From contig WHUX01000315.1 of assembly GCA_015179025.1 (NCBI GenBank), forward strand, positions 1 through 47,369: 47,369 bases of DNA, read 5' to 3'. Made by a program: the position numbers and the translations under genes. Under the pieces are notes generated by a model. It ran no database searches. It was not told the origin of the DNA and saw nothing but the letters and a program-made list of their open reading frames with translations. Shown here piece by piece: positions 19,816-30,056 of this stretch (the first letter of the stretch is position 1; each line of letters begins with the position of its first letter). This stretch comes from Terfezia claveryi (lineage: Eukaryota; Ascomycota; Pezizomycetes; Pezizales; Pezizaceae).

Positions 19816-21344
19816 TTTAGAGTTTTTGCATGAGGTACAATATCCCTATACTTAGTCACCTTCTCTTCTGCAAAGTCAATAAGCTCATATACCATGTCCT
19901 TAAATTCATCATCCTTATTGAGCTTCCGCTATGCCTGCTCTATAACTATTCGAGAAAGCTGACAGAGACGAGCAAGGGTATCTAAACTTGCAGCTGATAC
20001 CCTTATACTTGCAGCTATAGCGCTTGTAACTGAAAAACTAGCAGCTGGCAGCTGAGGAGGTAGGATAGTGCAATCAATAGGCCAGCAATGGGATGCTCTT
20101 CATGCACTCTAGATAATCTCATTTGTAAAGATCTCCCTACGAGTTTACTAAAGGATATTGAGAAACTCGAGCTTCGATATTCCTGATAAAGGATTACGAT
20201 GGAGCCATGTGCTGAGGTTGTGCTCATATGTATGCTGCAGTAAGGAGAAGCAGCTAACATCAAGAGGTTGAAGAAGGTAAGTAGATTTGGACGGAAGACA
20301 GATCATATGAATATTGTGATCAAGAGCATATTTAACTACTCTCCATGCCATATGAGAGGAATAACTATCCACAATTAAATATTGTAGTAGTAGATCACCA
20401 TCATACTCATATGCGCCCCCCCCTATACCCCAGTGAGTATAAGGCTCAAAATGTTGGCATATATATTCAAACCCAAGCTCATCATCTATATATCTAGTAG
20501 AAGATACAGCAAATGTTACTTTGTATTCCACCTCTCCTTCCTAATAATAAGATTCCCAATGAGTTTTCCCCTGCCATACAATAAATGGAGGGATGATTTC
20601 TCTCCTAGCATTTACAGTCTCCAACACACTGGAAAACTCTCAAGACCCCTCAGTCATGGCTGTACTTCTACCTTCAATACATACAATAGCCATAGTATGC
20701 CTACTATTTCTTCCTATTATGATTTCTTTCTTATTACAATTCCAGATATCGTCCTGAGCTATTTTTTTCTATTGTATAAGATTTGCTAGCTTTTGTAGGA
20801 AATCAGCTTATAGTTCTATATCATTCATTGCTGCTGCCCTTGCCCTTTCCTAGTAGTGAATATAGATTTTTTTGAAGCCTGGATTGCAATTAAGAAATCT
20901 ATCTACCCAACTGATACCAATGATATGGATAGAGGTATTCATAGAGCTGGAAGGGTTACCAAAGGTGGCGGAAGAGCTACTAGAGGTAGAAGGGTTGCTA
21001 GTAGAAGGGCTGCTAGCAGAGGGTACATATGAGGGGCCATGCTGGGTTATTTGCCTCTTATTAACAATTCCTTGAGCAATTTGCCATAAAAGCTCAGGCC
21101 TAAGTAGAAATCCCATATCTGCCATGATACTGGCATAGCCTGCGATTACTTTTTCATCACCTATAGAGAACAGTTGCTGGTCCTGATATGCTATAGACTG
21201 CTCCTGCTATATCCCTAATACCCTCCAGCGTAATATCTGGTGGTCTACCCAATATAAATCTACAATCTATAGTATAGGTGCATCTGGCTCTTGTTTTATA
21301 TACTTAATTGCTTCCTGCAGCTGCTGCTTCATATATTTTGGCAT
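19816..21344 (-). pseudogene. pogo transposase 1, N-terminal and catalytic part
   Basis: The ATG at 21344 opens MPKYMKQQLQEAIKYIK, the psq-type helix-turn-helix start of pogo transposases, and the frame stays the same to 19816. Next come a second DNA-binding half (WVDRFLNCNPGFKKIYIHY) and the DDE core. The first catalytic block reads IWNCNKKEIIIGRN, so the usual Asp (NCDEKG) is Asn. The second block is LIVDSYSSHMAW, where the usual DGHSSH has lost Gly and His. The third is LLQPLDVSCF with the Asp intact. Stops at several codons (after IHY, IEL, LIQ and elsewhere) are mostly TAG or TAA from CAG, CAA or TGG. The protein continues across the gypsy insertion at 9958. It is inactive. Confidence 0.82.
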
Positions 21345-21545
21345 GCTTGTAATCGCAGAGTATTATTAATATTGCTGGAGACTTGGTGATTCGATTGATA
21401 ATAGTTAAGACCATTATACTGATAAGGCGGGGGGGAAATTGGGCCTGCAGAGAGGCTGACGAGGTCAGTCAAGTTGTATGTCTTAGACAGTGGTTGCTGC
21501 TCAGTGATTGGTTACTTCTAGTATGCCAATAGTAAACTCTTATTT

Positions 21546-22085
21546 ATCGTGTAGCACTCGGTTCACGTTAGTATCTTAGTGAATTACATAGCTTTGACAT
21601 ATGAAATCAAGAACAAAAAATACTAATGAGACTAACATTAAGACATCACAATGACACAAACAGCTCAATAACAAACCCATAAATACATTTACAATATCAG
21701 TGATACTCACCTTCCTGTGAAGGTGAAGCAGCAGTAGATATTTGATCTGTCAGCGGAGATGCTAAGTCCAAGTCCCGCTACAAAATATATTATATAGCCT
21801 ACATCTTTGAAGCTGCTACAAAGTCCACTCCTATGAAGAGTACGTCTATAAGTCAATTGGGGATGTCAATATTAGGAAACCTTTAACTGCTTTAATAAGA
21901 AGTTGAGGAAGAAGGTACAAACTATTGGAATTGCATTAGATTGTCTAGATACAGTATTGAAGTGGTTAATGATTGTAAAGAGGGTAGTGTGAATTATGAT
22001 ACTGAATTCAAATCCTACTTCACTATAAGATTGAGTCCCAAATCACTGTATAAATAAGTCTAGATCTCACTATGCAAATAAGCTA
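21546..22085. other. AT-rich spacer, no gene seen
   Basis: No supported reading frame. ACATAGCTTTGACATATGAA near 21587 faintly resembles ACATAGCTTTTATGTCTGAA at 1144, beside minisatellite 1. Confidence 0.35.
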
Positions 22086-22415
22086 GAAATCATCAATCAG
22101 ATGTCCTAAGCATATGGGAATTCAGATAGCCTAAGCATAGGGAATCCGGATGTCCCAAGTATAGGGAATCTGGATGTTCAAAGCATATGGGAATTTGGAT
22201 GTCCCAAGCATATGTGAATTTGGATATCTTGAGCATATGCCAATCCAGATATCCCAAGCATTAGAGAATCTGGATGTCCCAAGCATATGCAAATTTGAAT
22301 GTCTTAAGCATATGCTAATCTGAATGTTTCAAACATTAGGGAATCTGGATGTTCTATGCATATGTGAATTTGGATGTCTCAAGTATATGTGAATTTGGAT
22401 GTCTTGAGTTACTGT
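22086..22415. repeat. Minisatellite 2, 24-25 bp units
   Basis: About 13 units of the type AGCATATGGGAATTTGGATG plus TCCCA. The unit has the same build as minisatellite 1 (AGCAT, GAATT core, ATGTC end), so the two arrays probably share an origin. It lies between pogo element 1 and the fold-back element. Confidence 0.82.
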
Positions 22416-22445
22416 AAGGTCGCTAGCCCTCTACGGGGACAACGA

Positions 22446-23419
22446 TAGTCTAGTTGGCATAGTCTGGTTGGGGTTGGCATACATGAGTGTCTGGTCCAAA
22501 ACCTTGTTTTATTTGTATAGCTAGTTTTGCTAGCGAAAATTAAATGTAGCAACCATTTGAATACGAACTATATACAATCATAAACTACAAACTAGAACAT
22601 TTATTTCATATATATCATCCAAAATACCAACTGGAAAAGATTCCAATAAGATGTCTGCTAGGAGTGAATTCAGAGCTTAGAATAAGAGAAATTTGGAGGT
22701 TGTGTATTCCTATGTAAGATAATATATGCATGTTATTATCTTAGGACTGTGAAAGATTGCCAGAGGGCCTGTTAAGCTAGTAAAGCTCTTCTTTTGCTAA
22801 GAACCTCTCCTTTTGCTTGTTGAGCTGGTAACCTCTTCTTTTGCTCATTGAGCTGGTAAACCTCCTCTTTTGCTTGCTGAGCTCTCCATTTGAGAAGGCC
22901 TCGAGCTATTATAGGTTTGAACTCATAATACATGCCTACTGTGCCCTTTGGTTATATATCCTGTATCTGTGATCATTACATTGGTAACCTAGTGATCCAC
23001 CCCTTACAGGTTTAAGGAATACCAGAAACTTATGCATTTATGCATAGTAAAAGATTCAATTTTGTATACGTACACAAACAAGTACCTCATTCACCTCAAA
23101 AAGTATGATGCAGTCCTAAGATAATAACATGTATATATTATTTCACACGGGAATGTACAACCTCCAAATTACCATTATTATAAGCCCTGAATTCACCCCT
23201 AGTAGACATTTTAGCATTAGAATCTTTTTTAGTTAGTATTTTGGGCTTGCACTACAGGAAAGACATATGGACGTCATTCTGGTTGGATAATATACGTGAA
23301 ATAGATGTTGTGATTGTAGTTTATGGTTGCATATCCAAACGGTTGCTACATTCAATTTTCGCTAGCAAAACTAACCATACAAATAAAACTAGATTTTGGA
23401 CTAGACGCCAACTAGACTA
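22446..23419. mobile_element. Fold-back element with about 300 bp inverted arms
   Basis: Left arm 22446-22749 and right arm 23111-23419 are inverted copies; the outer ends are TAGTCTAGTTGGC and GCCAACTAGACTA. They match over blocks such as GTTTTGCTAGCGAAAATT, AATTTGGAGGTTGT and GTTATTATCTTAGGACTG. Both arms contain an ATG at a matching place (22651 forward, 23209 reverse) opening MSARSEFRA and MSTRGEFRA, so each arm looks like the 5-prime end of a coding transposon. The left end carries about 30 extra bases with a second TAGTCTGGTTGG. The centre holds tandem repeats (22774-22895). TA at each end fits a Tc1/mariner-pogo insertion. Confidence 0.8.
22774..22895. repeat. About 29 bp tandem repeats in the fold-back centre
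   Basis: Four copies built on GAGCTGGTAA, then CCTCTTCTTTTGCTT. They occupy the loop between the inverted arms. Confidence 0.7.
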
Positions 23420-23521
23420 CAATAATAAGTAGGAGAAAGAAGCTATGTTGGGTATATATATAAGTACTACCAGGTACGGATTTACCCCATGAGAGCATGA
23501 ATACTACCAATATATACACTC

Positions 23522-23781
23522 TAGTCTGGTTGGCACTATATATACCCGTAAGAGCAAGAAAACCTCTAATATATATACCAATTTGTACACCCCTCGAGAG
23601 CATGAAAACCTCTAATATGTACACCAATATATACACCACATAAAAGCATGAATACCACCAATACGTACATTCTGTAATAGTAAGAAATCCACCAATAATT
23701 CATAAGGTCATGATGTCAAAGTATGAACTCCAAACCTATGTCATAGTTGCAAATAGAGGAGTTCTGGTGCCAACTAGACTA
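23522..23781. mobile_element. 260 bp pogo-type MITE
   Basis: Ends TAGTCTGGTTGGCAC (23522-23536) and GTGCCAACTAGACTA (23767-23781), inverted with one mismatch and TA at the borders. A repeat of about 38-44 bp surrounds and fills it (GAGCATGAAAACCTCTAATA type, 23492-23660). The same end sequence caps the fold-back element, so both were probably moved by one transposase type. No coding. Confidence 0.75.
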
Positions 23782-23825
23782 GGAGAGTACGCAAAGACAT
23801 AGAGATGCTACATGTGACCATAGCG

Positions 23826-26524
23826 GTGCAACCACACTAGCATACATTACCACTCTACTATTGCTTACCTAAAGATGACTGACCATGGTAGGTTGACTGG
23901 AGGTAAAACATCCCTGTTTGCCAACCTCCTCATGCTTAGCAAGCGAGCCTCCCACCCTCCCAGCAACTAATACCCCTACTAAGCTATACCAGTCGAATCA
24001 CCTAAACTAGCACTATCTCCAACACCCCCTGCAATCATTATAGGCAAAATTGATAATGAGAATATGCTGCAAGAAGCAGTAAAGTATGCGCGACGAGAGC
24101 CAAAAGTACCTTATGTACGATTCATAGCTCTATATGGGGTAAATGTATATACACTAAGTCAGCGACTTGTAGAGACTACTACTACCTATGCTATAGCCAC
24201 TAGAGACAAGTAGTTATTTGATATAGGTGAAGAGAATACAATCACAGAGTATGCAGGACTAATAACAGATATGGGATTTCCATTAAATCCTGAACTCCTA
24301 TGAGGAATTGTATAACATATAATCAATGAAAGGCAAATAAAACAGCGAGGCCAAGGGGGTAGTATTATAGGCCCTAAATCAACTACTACCAACCCTCGAT
24401 TATATCAGGAGAAGCATCTTCAAAAGTAAGGAGCTATAAGCTCTATAATATCAAGCTCTGTAACTCCTCCCCTATCAAGCTCTACAACCCCATTAATAAT
24501 ATCCACAACCTCTTAAACTCTTCTCTATATTGTTGGCGCTCACTGGGTTGACCACTTCCTTAACCGCACACAACTTAGGATTTAAAAAAGTCTACATTCA
24601 CTACTAAAATAGAGCTCATACAGTAGCATGCAATGATATTGAGCTTCAAGCTGATTTTCTTTGAAAGCTTGCCAATCTTGTTCGCAGGAAAAAAATTGTA
24701 CAGAATAATATCTAGAACTGTGATGAAAAAGGGATTACTATAGGAAGGAATAGTACAAGAACATTAACAATTGTATATGCTGAAAAGGGTCACAGTATGG
24801 CAAAAATGATAACTGAGGGCTCCCATGAATTCTGCATTGTCTTGGAGACTATGAGTGCTGCTGAAGTAGTTACTCTACCATTTATCATCTGGCAGAGGAA
24901 AACTCATCGAGAGTCTTACTATCCAGAAGGGGGACTAATCAATGAGGCTACATTTGCAGTCTCTGACAGTAGCTATATGGATAATGAGTTAGGTTTTAAA
25001 TATATAAAGGAGCATTTTGAGCCATATACTCAGGATGGGGATAATCTACGATGTCTTATTGTGAATGGGCATTTATCTCATGTTGCATGGAAAGTAGTAA
25101 AGTATGCTTTTACTCACAATATCCACATAATATGTCTTTTGTCTAAATCCACCCATCTTTTACAACCACTCGACGTAGAATGCTTCGAAGTGCTACAAAC
25201 AACCTATAAAAGAAACCTTAGTATATAGCTCAGAGAGAATCCTCTTGCTGTTTTATCAAAACCTGCATTTTTAGAGATTCTAGAGAAATCTCGGAGTGAG
25301 GTATATACCATGGACTGTATGGTAGGGGCCTGGCAAAAAGCTCATTGCTAGCCAATTGATCGTATTAGGCCTAGGCCAGTTATATCTCTAAATGTCTCAG
25401 ATCAGACCATCAGCAAGATCTCATTAGCTGAAAATACCCCTGGTCACCTCTGAGAGCTTTCTCGCTAGGCTATTTAATCATTAGACCCAAAGGAAGATAT
25501 GAAAAATATACTAATCCTTAGGTTAATTTATTATGCTATAGAAAAGATTACAAAGTATCGGGATATAGCTCCTCAAGCTCATACCCTCAACAAGCTCCGA
25601 AGCGGCAAGGTACACAAGCAGAAGACTTAGTCCCAATATGTTGGCAGCCAAGCAAGAGTACTAGATTACAAGCATGTTAATGAGGGTATTAAGAAGCTTG
25701 TAGAGATAGCAGCTGCTAAGCTGGAATGGCAGTGGATAGCAGAAGAGAAGAAAAAGCTTGTGAAGTATAAGAAGGCTGCTAAAGAGGCCTCTGATAAGCA
25801 GTGGAAAATGGACCTGCAACAATATAATAAGGTTAGCTTACTAGTATGGCAAGCTGAGTGTGCAGAGATTGATGCTGCATGGATTACTACTAAGCAGCTA
25901 GGCCAGAAGCATTCTGGGAAGAAACCACCATACTCCCCTTGACTCAAGCAACTGCTCAAGCCTAAAGGGCCAATTGACCTTTCTGACCTTTTTGTAGTAG
26001 TAGAGGATATTACAGAGGAAGCGGTTAATAATATAAGAAAGTTTAAGGTTGATCTAGAAGAAGATCAGTAGGATTTGGTGGATTCTATGAAAGGTCTTGA
26101 AATTGAGCATTTTGCGCAGGTTAGTACTCTTAGGTTATGACTTTTCATTTTGCCATTTTAAGGCTTGTACCGGTGATATTAATTTGACATGGAAATAGAT
26201 AACCGGTTAAGCTTTTCTAGCAGCTGTGGGTAGGTTAGCATGATATTGAGCATTAGGGGTTGGGTAGATGGGGGGGAGGGTGGTATTAGAGGCATGTATT
26301 GGGTTTTGTATTGTTTTTGGTGTGATGTGAGCGCAGCCATGTTGTAGAGCGTAGTTCTCAATTTAGCCGGAATGGCTTCTTGCTAAGCAGCTTGTGTGGT
26401 ATCACGGGATGCAACTACACTAGCGCAAAAACAGGGGTACTTTGCCCCCGGTCAACCTACCATGGTCGGTCATCCTTAGGTAAGCGATGGTAAGCTCGCA
26501 TAGCCGAGCCTAGTCTGGTTGCAC
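23826..26524 (+). mobile_element. pogo-type DNA transposon 2
   Basis: Inverted ends of about 95 bp: GTGCAACCACACTAGC from 23826 matches the reverse complement of the right end (GTGCAACCAGACTAGG from 26524 inward). Further in, GCTTACCTAAAGATGACTGA on the left pairs with GCTTACCTAAGGATGACCGA on the right. The element is about 2.7 kb and encodes one transposase on the plus strand. No clear TA target duplication is seen at these borders. Confidence 0.78.
24040..26140 (+). pseudogene. pogo transposase 2
   Basis: The start appears to have changed from ATG to ATA at 24040, judged by alignment with transposase 1; the next in-frame ATG is 24064. The psq helix-turn-helix reads PYVRFIALYGVNVYTLSQRL, then WVDHFLNR. 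A frameshift near 24575 moves to another frame, which carries NCDEKGITIGRN (first catalytic Asp present). Next comes LIVNGHLSHVAW, where the usual DGH has Asn for the second Asp, and LLQPLDVECF (third Asp present). The open part 24797-25228 ends at TAG, aligned with TGG in copy 1. The C-terminal helical part and GQKHSGKKPPYSP follow, ending at 26140. Several further stops. It is inactive. Confidence 0.82.
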
Positions 26525-26697
26525 AACACCTTCGTAGAGGAGCCGAGCCGGCAACTGCAAGATCTGCCAAGCGAGGTTGATCAGGGGTGGACTAGCGCAC
26601 TCCTAATTTCCCGGCCACCCCCAATTGTACTGACGGCAGCTGCCTCTGGCACCTGCTCGAGTGTCAAGGTCTTTCGGAATTTCATCTACAACTCAAG

Positions 26698-27366
26698 TCA
26701 ACCTATCTCAGGCTCCACACTGCCAGGTGTCCAACATGGTCTACCTATCTCACGACCTACATAGAAACTCCAGTTGCCATAGGTGAGTGCATTGCCAGGC
26801 GTCCGATATGTGTACTCACAGCTAACATAGCACATAGGGTTTTCTCTTCGAATGGACAAGTACAGTTGAGATAGGTGAGATCTAGCCTGACCTCCGATAT
26901 GTGCAAGCATAGCTGACCAATTTACAGGGTTATCCGGGCAATCCAGCGAGCGGCGAGATAATTGCCATGCCAGCGAAATCGGCACTGCCATTCCTCCGTG
27001 AGATCAAGCAATTCCAGTAGATAAAGGTGAGAGCATTGCCAGGCCTGCGATAGCTGCAAGCATAGCTGACCAATTTACAGGTTTATCCAGGCAATCCAGC
27101 GAGCTGCGAGAGAATTGCCATACCAGCGAAATCGGCACTGCCATTCCTCCGTGAGAGCAAGCAATTTCAGTGGATAAAGGTGAGAGCATTCCCACGCCTG
27201 CGATAGCTGCAAGCATAGCTAACCAATTGTACAGAATTCCAGCAACGGGTAGGAGAATGGGATTGCTCCGATATGAACGCCGGCATGGCTCTAATATCAA
27301 CACTGCCGTGGCTCCGATGCCGACACCACAATGCGAACGAGGCCGAGTATCTCTTCCAAGAACCAC
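26698..27366 (-). repeat. 153 bp tandem repeat region, open on the minus strand
   Basis: Four units begin at GGTGAG motifs near 26777, 26873, 27022 and 27175. The last two are 153 bp apart and highly similar (CGATAGCTGCAAGCATAGCT, AATCGGCACTGCCATTCCTC). Because 153 is a multiple of three, the minus strand reads as a 51-residue repeat containing MAVPISLVWQFSRSSLDC and VNWSAMLAAIAGLAMLSPLS. Only one TGA interrupts it, where the other unit has TGC. Composition is richer in GC than the surroundings. I do not recognise the peptide and cannot say whether it is translated. Confidence 0.6.
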
Positions 27367-27639
27367 AATGCTCAGTGCTGGCGCCAGGAACGCTGGCTCG
27401 CAGGCCTACGTAAGGGGCAGGTGCTATGGGCAAGGGTTGGACAGGGACATGGGGGGTGGACGCTGGTTCGGTTCATGATATTACTGTCTGTAATAGCTTA
27501 ATCTCTTGTGTACATAAGCAATTAGAAATACAATAGACATTTGCTATGCCTGTTTGCTGGTCGCCCCTAAACTATTGATATGCTTCATTGAACCTACCTG
27601 AAGCTGAATATGCATCCCCGCCGTGGCGTCGAGAGGCAG
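27367..27639. other. Spacer, no gene seen
   Basis: Mixed composition; no supported frame or repeat. Confidence 0.3.
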
Positions 27640-28019
27640 AGAAGGCGACCGGACGCAGCCGTGAGATTGCCACCCCGTGGGAGGACGCCGGAGTCTAGAG
27701 TGGGAGAGCGGCCTCCCGGAGACAACAGCAGGAGAGCTGTCTCCTGGAGACAACAGCGGGAGAGCTGTCTCCCGGAGACAGTCACCAAAAAGGGATGCCT
27801 CTGGGAGACTGGAGCGGGGGAGAGGTCTCCCAGAGGAAGTAGACGGTTGTCTGTCTCCAGGAGGCAGACAACGAGAGAGCGGTCTCGGGGAGTCACGCAA
27901 CCGGAGGAGCGGAATCAGGAGACGCGACATCCGGAGGACCTCGTCCCCAAGTGGCAGTTTGTCTCCGGTGGCGTCTGCGGCGTCTGACGCCCGGGAGACA
28001 AACTATTTTTTTTCCTGAT
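27640..28019. repeat. GC-rich GAGAC/GTCTC array, relative of the short element
   Basis: A GC-rich run of GTCTCCTGGAGAC, GTCTCCCGGAGAC and related palindromes. It ends GGGAGACAAACTATTTT, then TTTCCTGAT, the same right end as the GAGAC elements at 10.7 and 31.4 kb. The left end CATCAG was not found, so it is truncated or older. Long open frames on both strands here are Arg, Gly and Ser rich and follow from the repeat. Confidence 0.65.
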
Positions 28020-28509
28020 TGGCATCTGAACGTGCCCATAGTGGCGTCCGACGCCATATAAATCTTTCCTGATATGGTGATGTTGTGAATTTCTGTTCAG
28101 CAAGGAGGAAAATAACCGTACATATATACATTTGACGACCCAGCACAGCTGGCATTCAGCTGGCATTTGAGGTTGAAGTCAGACTGCAAACATGGACTCT
28201 GACATGGACTCTGGAGTTTTCGTCTGCAGCACTGCATGTCAAGGGCTCGCCTCAGCTGCCTGTTGGCGTTGTGGGACTGGCGAAACTCGATCTAAAAATG
28301 ATACCCAGACTAAAAATGGTGTGGCGTGCCAACCAGACTAAAATGGTGTGGTGGGGAGAATGCCAAGATAGTACTAGCTTACTGACAAAAAGGGTAGCTG
28401 GGGGATACCGGAAAAGGTATGGGCCAAAAAAGGAACTACCTGTGTAATTTCTCAAAAAGGCAACCATTCAATGATACTGAAAGAAGAAGTCAAAAATTCT
28501 AGATACCCT
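28020..28509. other. Spacer with pogo-type end sequences
   Basis: Contains a 25-30 bp direct duplication around CCAGACTAAAAATGGTGTGG (28303-28350) and the end-like GTGCCAACCAGACTA at 28326-28340. No gene. Confidence 0.4.
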
Positions 28510-28630
28510 ATGCGTGCTGCAGTGGGAGACTTTCCCGCGTGGTCACCCAGTACTATCCCGGCAATCTAAAGCCTCGATATGGCAGAGCGAACGGGATGCC
28601 TCTTTTTCTTCAGCCTATGGTCGTAGATGT
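28510..28630 (-). rRNA. 5S rRNA-like gene or relic
   Basis: On the minus strand the sequence begins ACATCTACGACCATAGG, close to the conserved 5-prime end of ascomycete 5S rRNA (ACATACGACCATAG). It continues with CATCCCGTTCGCTCTGCCAT, matching the ATCCCGTCCGCTC loop region, and has GGATAGTACTGGGTGACCAC, matching the internal C box. It ends with CACTGCAGCACGCAT. Length is about 121 nt, as in a full gene (about 119). An oligo-T run (TTTTT, 28496-28492) lies about 14 nt downstream, as for RNA polymerase III termination. Several changes in conserved positions, including a shortened GGGTGGGTGACC box, suggest a diverged copy or pseudogene. Dispersed single 5S genes are normal in moulds. Confidence 0.7.
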
Positions 28631-28639
28631 CAAATGATG

Positions 28640-29340
28640 ATGCACTCTCGATTTTATGTCACCTATGCACTCTCAAATTAGCTTACTTGGTTTTGTATCA
28701 GGCTTAATATCGTCGAAAACCGCATAACAAACCGAGTAATCAGCATCCTGATGATGTATAGTCTCGGTCTACACTCCTCTCGCGATGTAACCTAAAATAA
28801 ATCTGAACCCCAACTAGCCTCTAACACATGCATACATTGAACCTATTTAGGGGGGTTCTTAATTTCGAATTACCACAGCATCCATGTAGGTACTGTAGAC
28901 CAGCCAATGTAACCATGTGGTACGCAACCACATGTTGGTGCCATATTTTACTTGCACTTAATTGCTAGTGTCACTTCCTTTTATGATCTAGTGCCAAGCA
29001 GATGATCTCATGCCTTAGTTAATTGGCACTAAACCTGATAGCGTAGTCACTACCTTTTATAATCTAGTGTGGTTCATATGTTCTAGACCTACTTGCCACC
29101 TTCAGTCCCATATACTCCACATGCGCTAAACCTAAGGTGGACGACCTTCTGTGCCACTAAGCCTAGTCTGGTTGACCACTAAGCCAACCACACTAAGCCC
29201 ATCAGGTTGTTAATTTATGTTAGCATTCTACTAGTCTAGCGTTTCTACCAATAATGCTGTGTCCACAGAATAATGCGATTACTACGATTAGTCGGCCATT
29301 ACTCCGTACCGGGCCCGAGTAAGTGTAACCCAAAGACTCA
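28640..29340. other. Spacer, no gene seen
   Basis: No supported coding region. It carries another pogo-type end (TAGTCTGGTTG at 29164-29174). Confidence 0.35.
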
Positions 29341-29344
29341 AAGC

Positions 29345-29730
29345 CAATTGATGGCGTTCTCAAAAGAGCAACCCTGCCAAAAATAATGACGCATGCATAT
29401 ATCAGGTGTTCGTCCTCTACGGTCGAGGCTGAGTACATCGCTCTTTCTACCTCTTCCAAACAGTAAATATGGCTGCAGAAACGCCCTGACTGAACTCCGT
29501 GTTGACATTCCTTGCGGTTTAAACGCCGATAATGACGGGTCAATAGACTTAACTAACTGATAACCCCCGCATCAGCGACTAAAGCAAGCATATAGACGTG
29601 GCCTAGCACGATATCAGAGATCTGGTGGAAACAGGCAAGATTAAAGTCCTTTGGATACCCAGTGCCAGCAACTTAGCTGACATCTGTACGAAGCCGCTAC
29701 CACGGCCTCAATTTCTTGTGCTAATCAGCT
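29345..29730 (+). pseudogene. Ty1/copia Pol remnant, RNase H C-terminal part
   Basis: In shifting forward frames the sequence shows STVEAEYIALSTSSKQ (29417-29470), the copia RNase H block with the catalytic Glu. WLQNALTEL-like and NADNDGSIDLTN-like sequence follows. Then the open part 29625-29834 reads METGKIKVLWIPSASNLADI plus CTKPLPRPQF, the canonical end of copia Pol. Several frameshifts and stops. The upstream Pol domains are missing. Confidence 0.75.
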
Positions 29731-29834
29731 TGTTCGCATTATTTGATCCCTTAAAGTCATCTTTTTCCCACTGGGTTTTTATGTTTTTAACGAGACTAGT
29801 CATGTTTGCCTTGCTATCTAGCAGTATCTGCTGA

Positions 29835-30056
29835 GGAGGTGTTGAAAATCATCTGATGTCGTGGCTGTTGCCACTCATGTCATACATCATATCATCATAT
29901 CCTTATGATGTTGTGGACAAATTGTGCCACAACATCATGAGATGCCACTCACGTAACTCCAGCACATACCTGCTTACCAGCCTACTTACCTGTAACAGCA
30001 GTCATTAGGTAGTATTATCCCTTCATGTATATAGAGCTCCTTACAGATGACTCTCG
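29835..30056. other. Probable copia 3-prime end with hairpin
   Basis: Directly after the copia Pol remnant, GCTGAGGAGG then TGTTGAAAATCATC resembles a polypurine tract followed by an LTR start. The LTR end was not found. A perfect 10 bp stem, GATGTTGTGG and CCACAACATC with a 10 nt loop, lies at 29907-29936. Confidence 0.4.

Larger units (their letters stand above)
9006..21545 (-). mobile_element. pogo-type DNA transposon 1, split by gypsy copy A
   Basis: The element consists of 9006-9958 and 19816-21545; gypsy copy A (9959-19815) sits in between, flanked by TTTAG on both sides. Without copy A it is about 2.7 kb. Inverted ends are recognisable. The left 9017-9062 (TTGGCGCACTAGAAGCGACC, then AATCATTGAGAAGCAACCAC) matches the reverse complement of 21491-21535 (TTGGCATACTAGAAGTAACC, then AATCACTGAGCAGCAACCAC). 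The outermost bases are not settled. It encodes one transposase on the minus strand. Confidence 0.75.

Noticed and set aside
22086..22415. CRISPR-like array
   Set aside because: Continuous degenerate units with no separate spacers.
27594..28018. Long Arg/Gly/Ser-rich open frames on both strands
   Set aside because: They are by-products of the GTCTC/GAGAC repeat array, which is open in several frames at once.
29220..29543. A 107-residue minus frame
   Set aside because: It is antisense to the copia RNase H remnant, which has clear family motifs on the plus strand.
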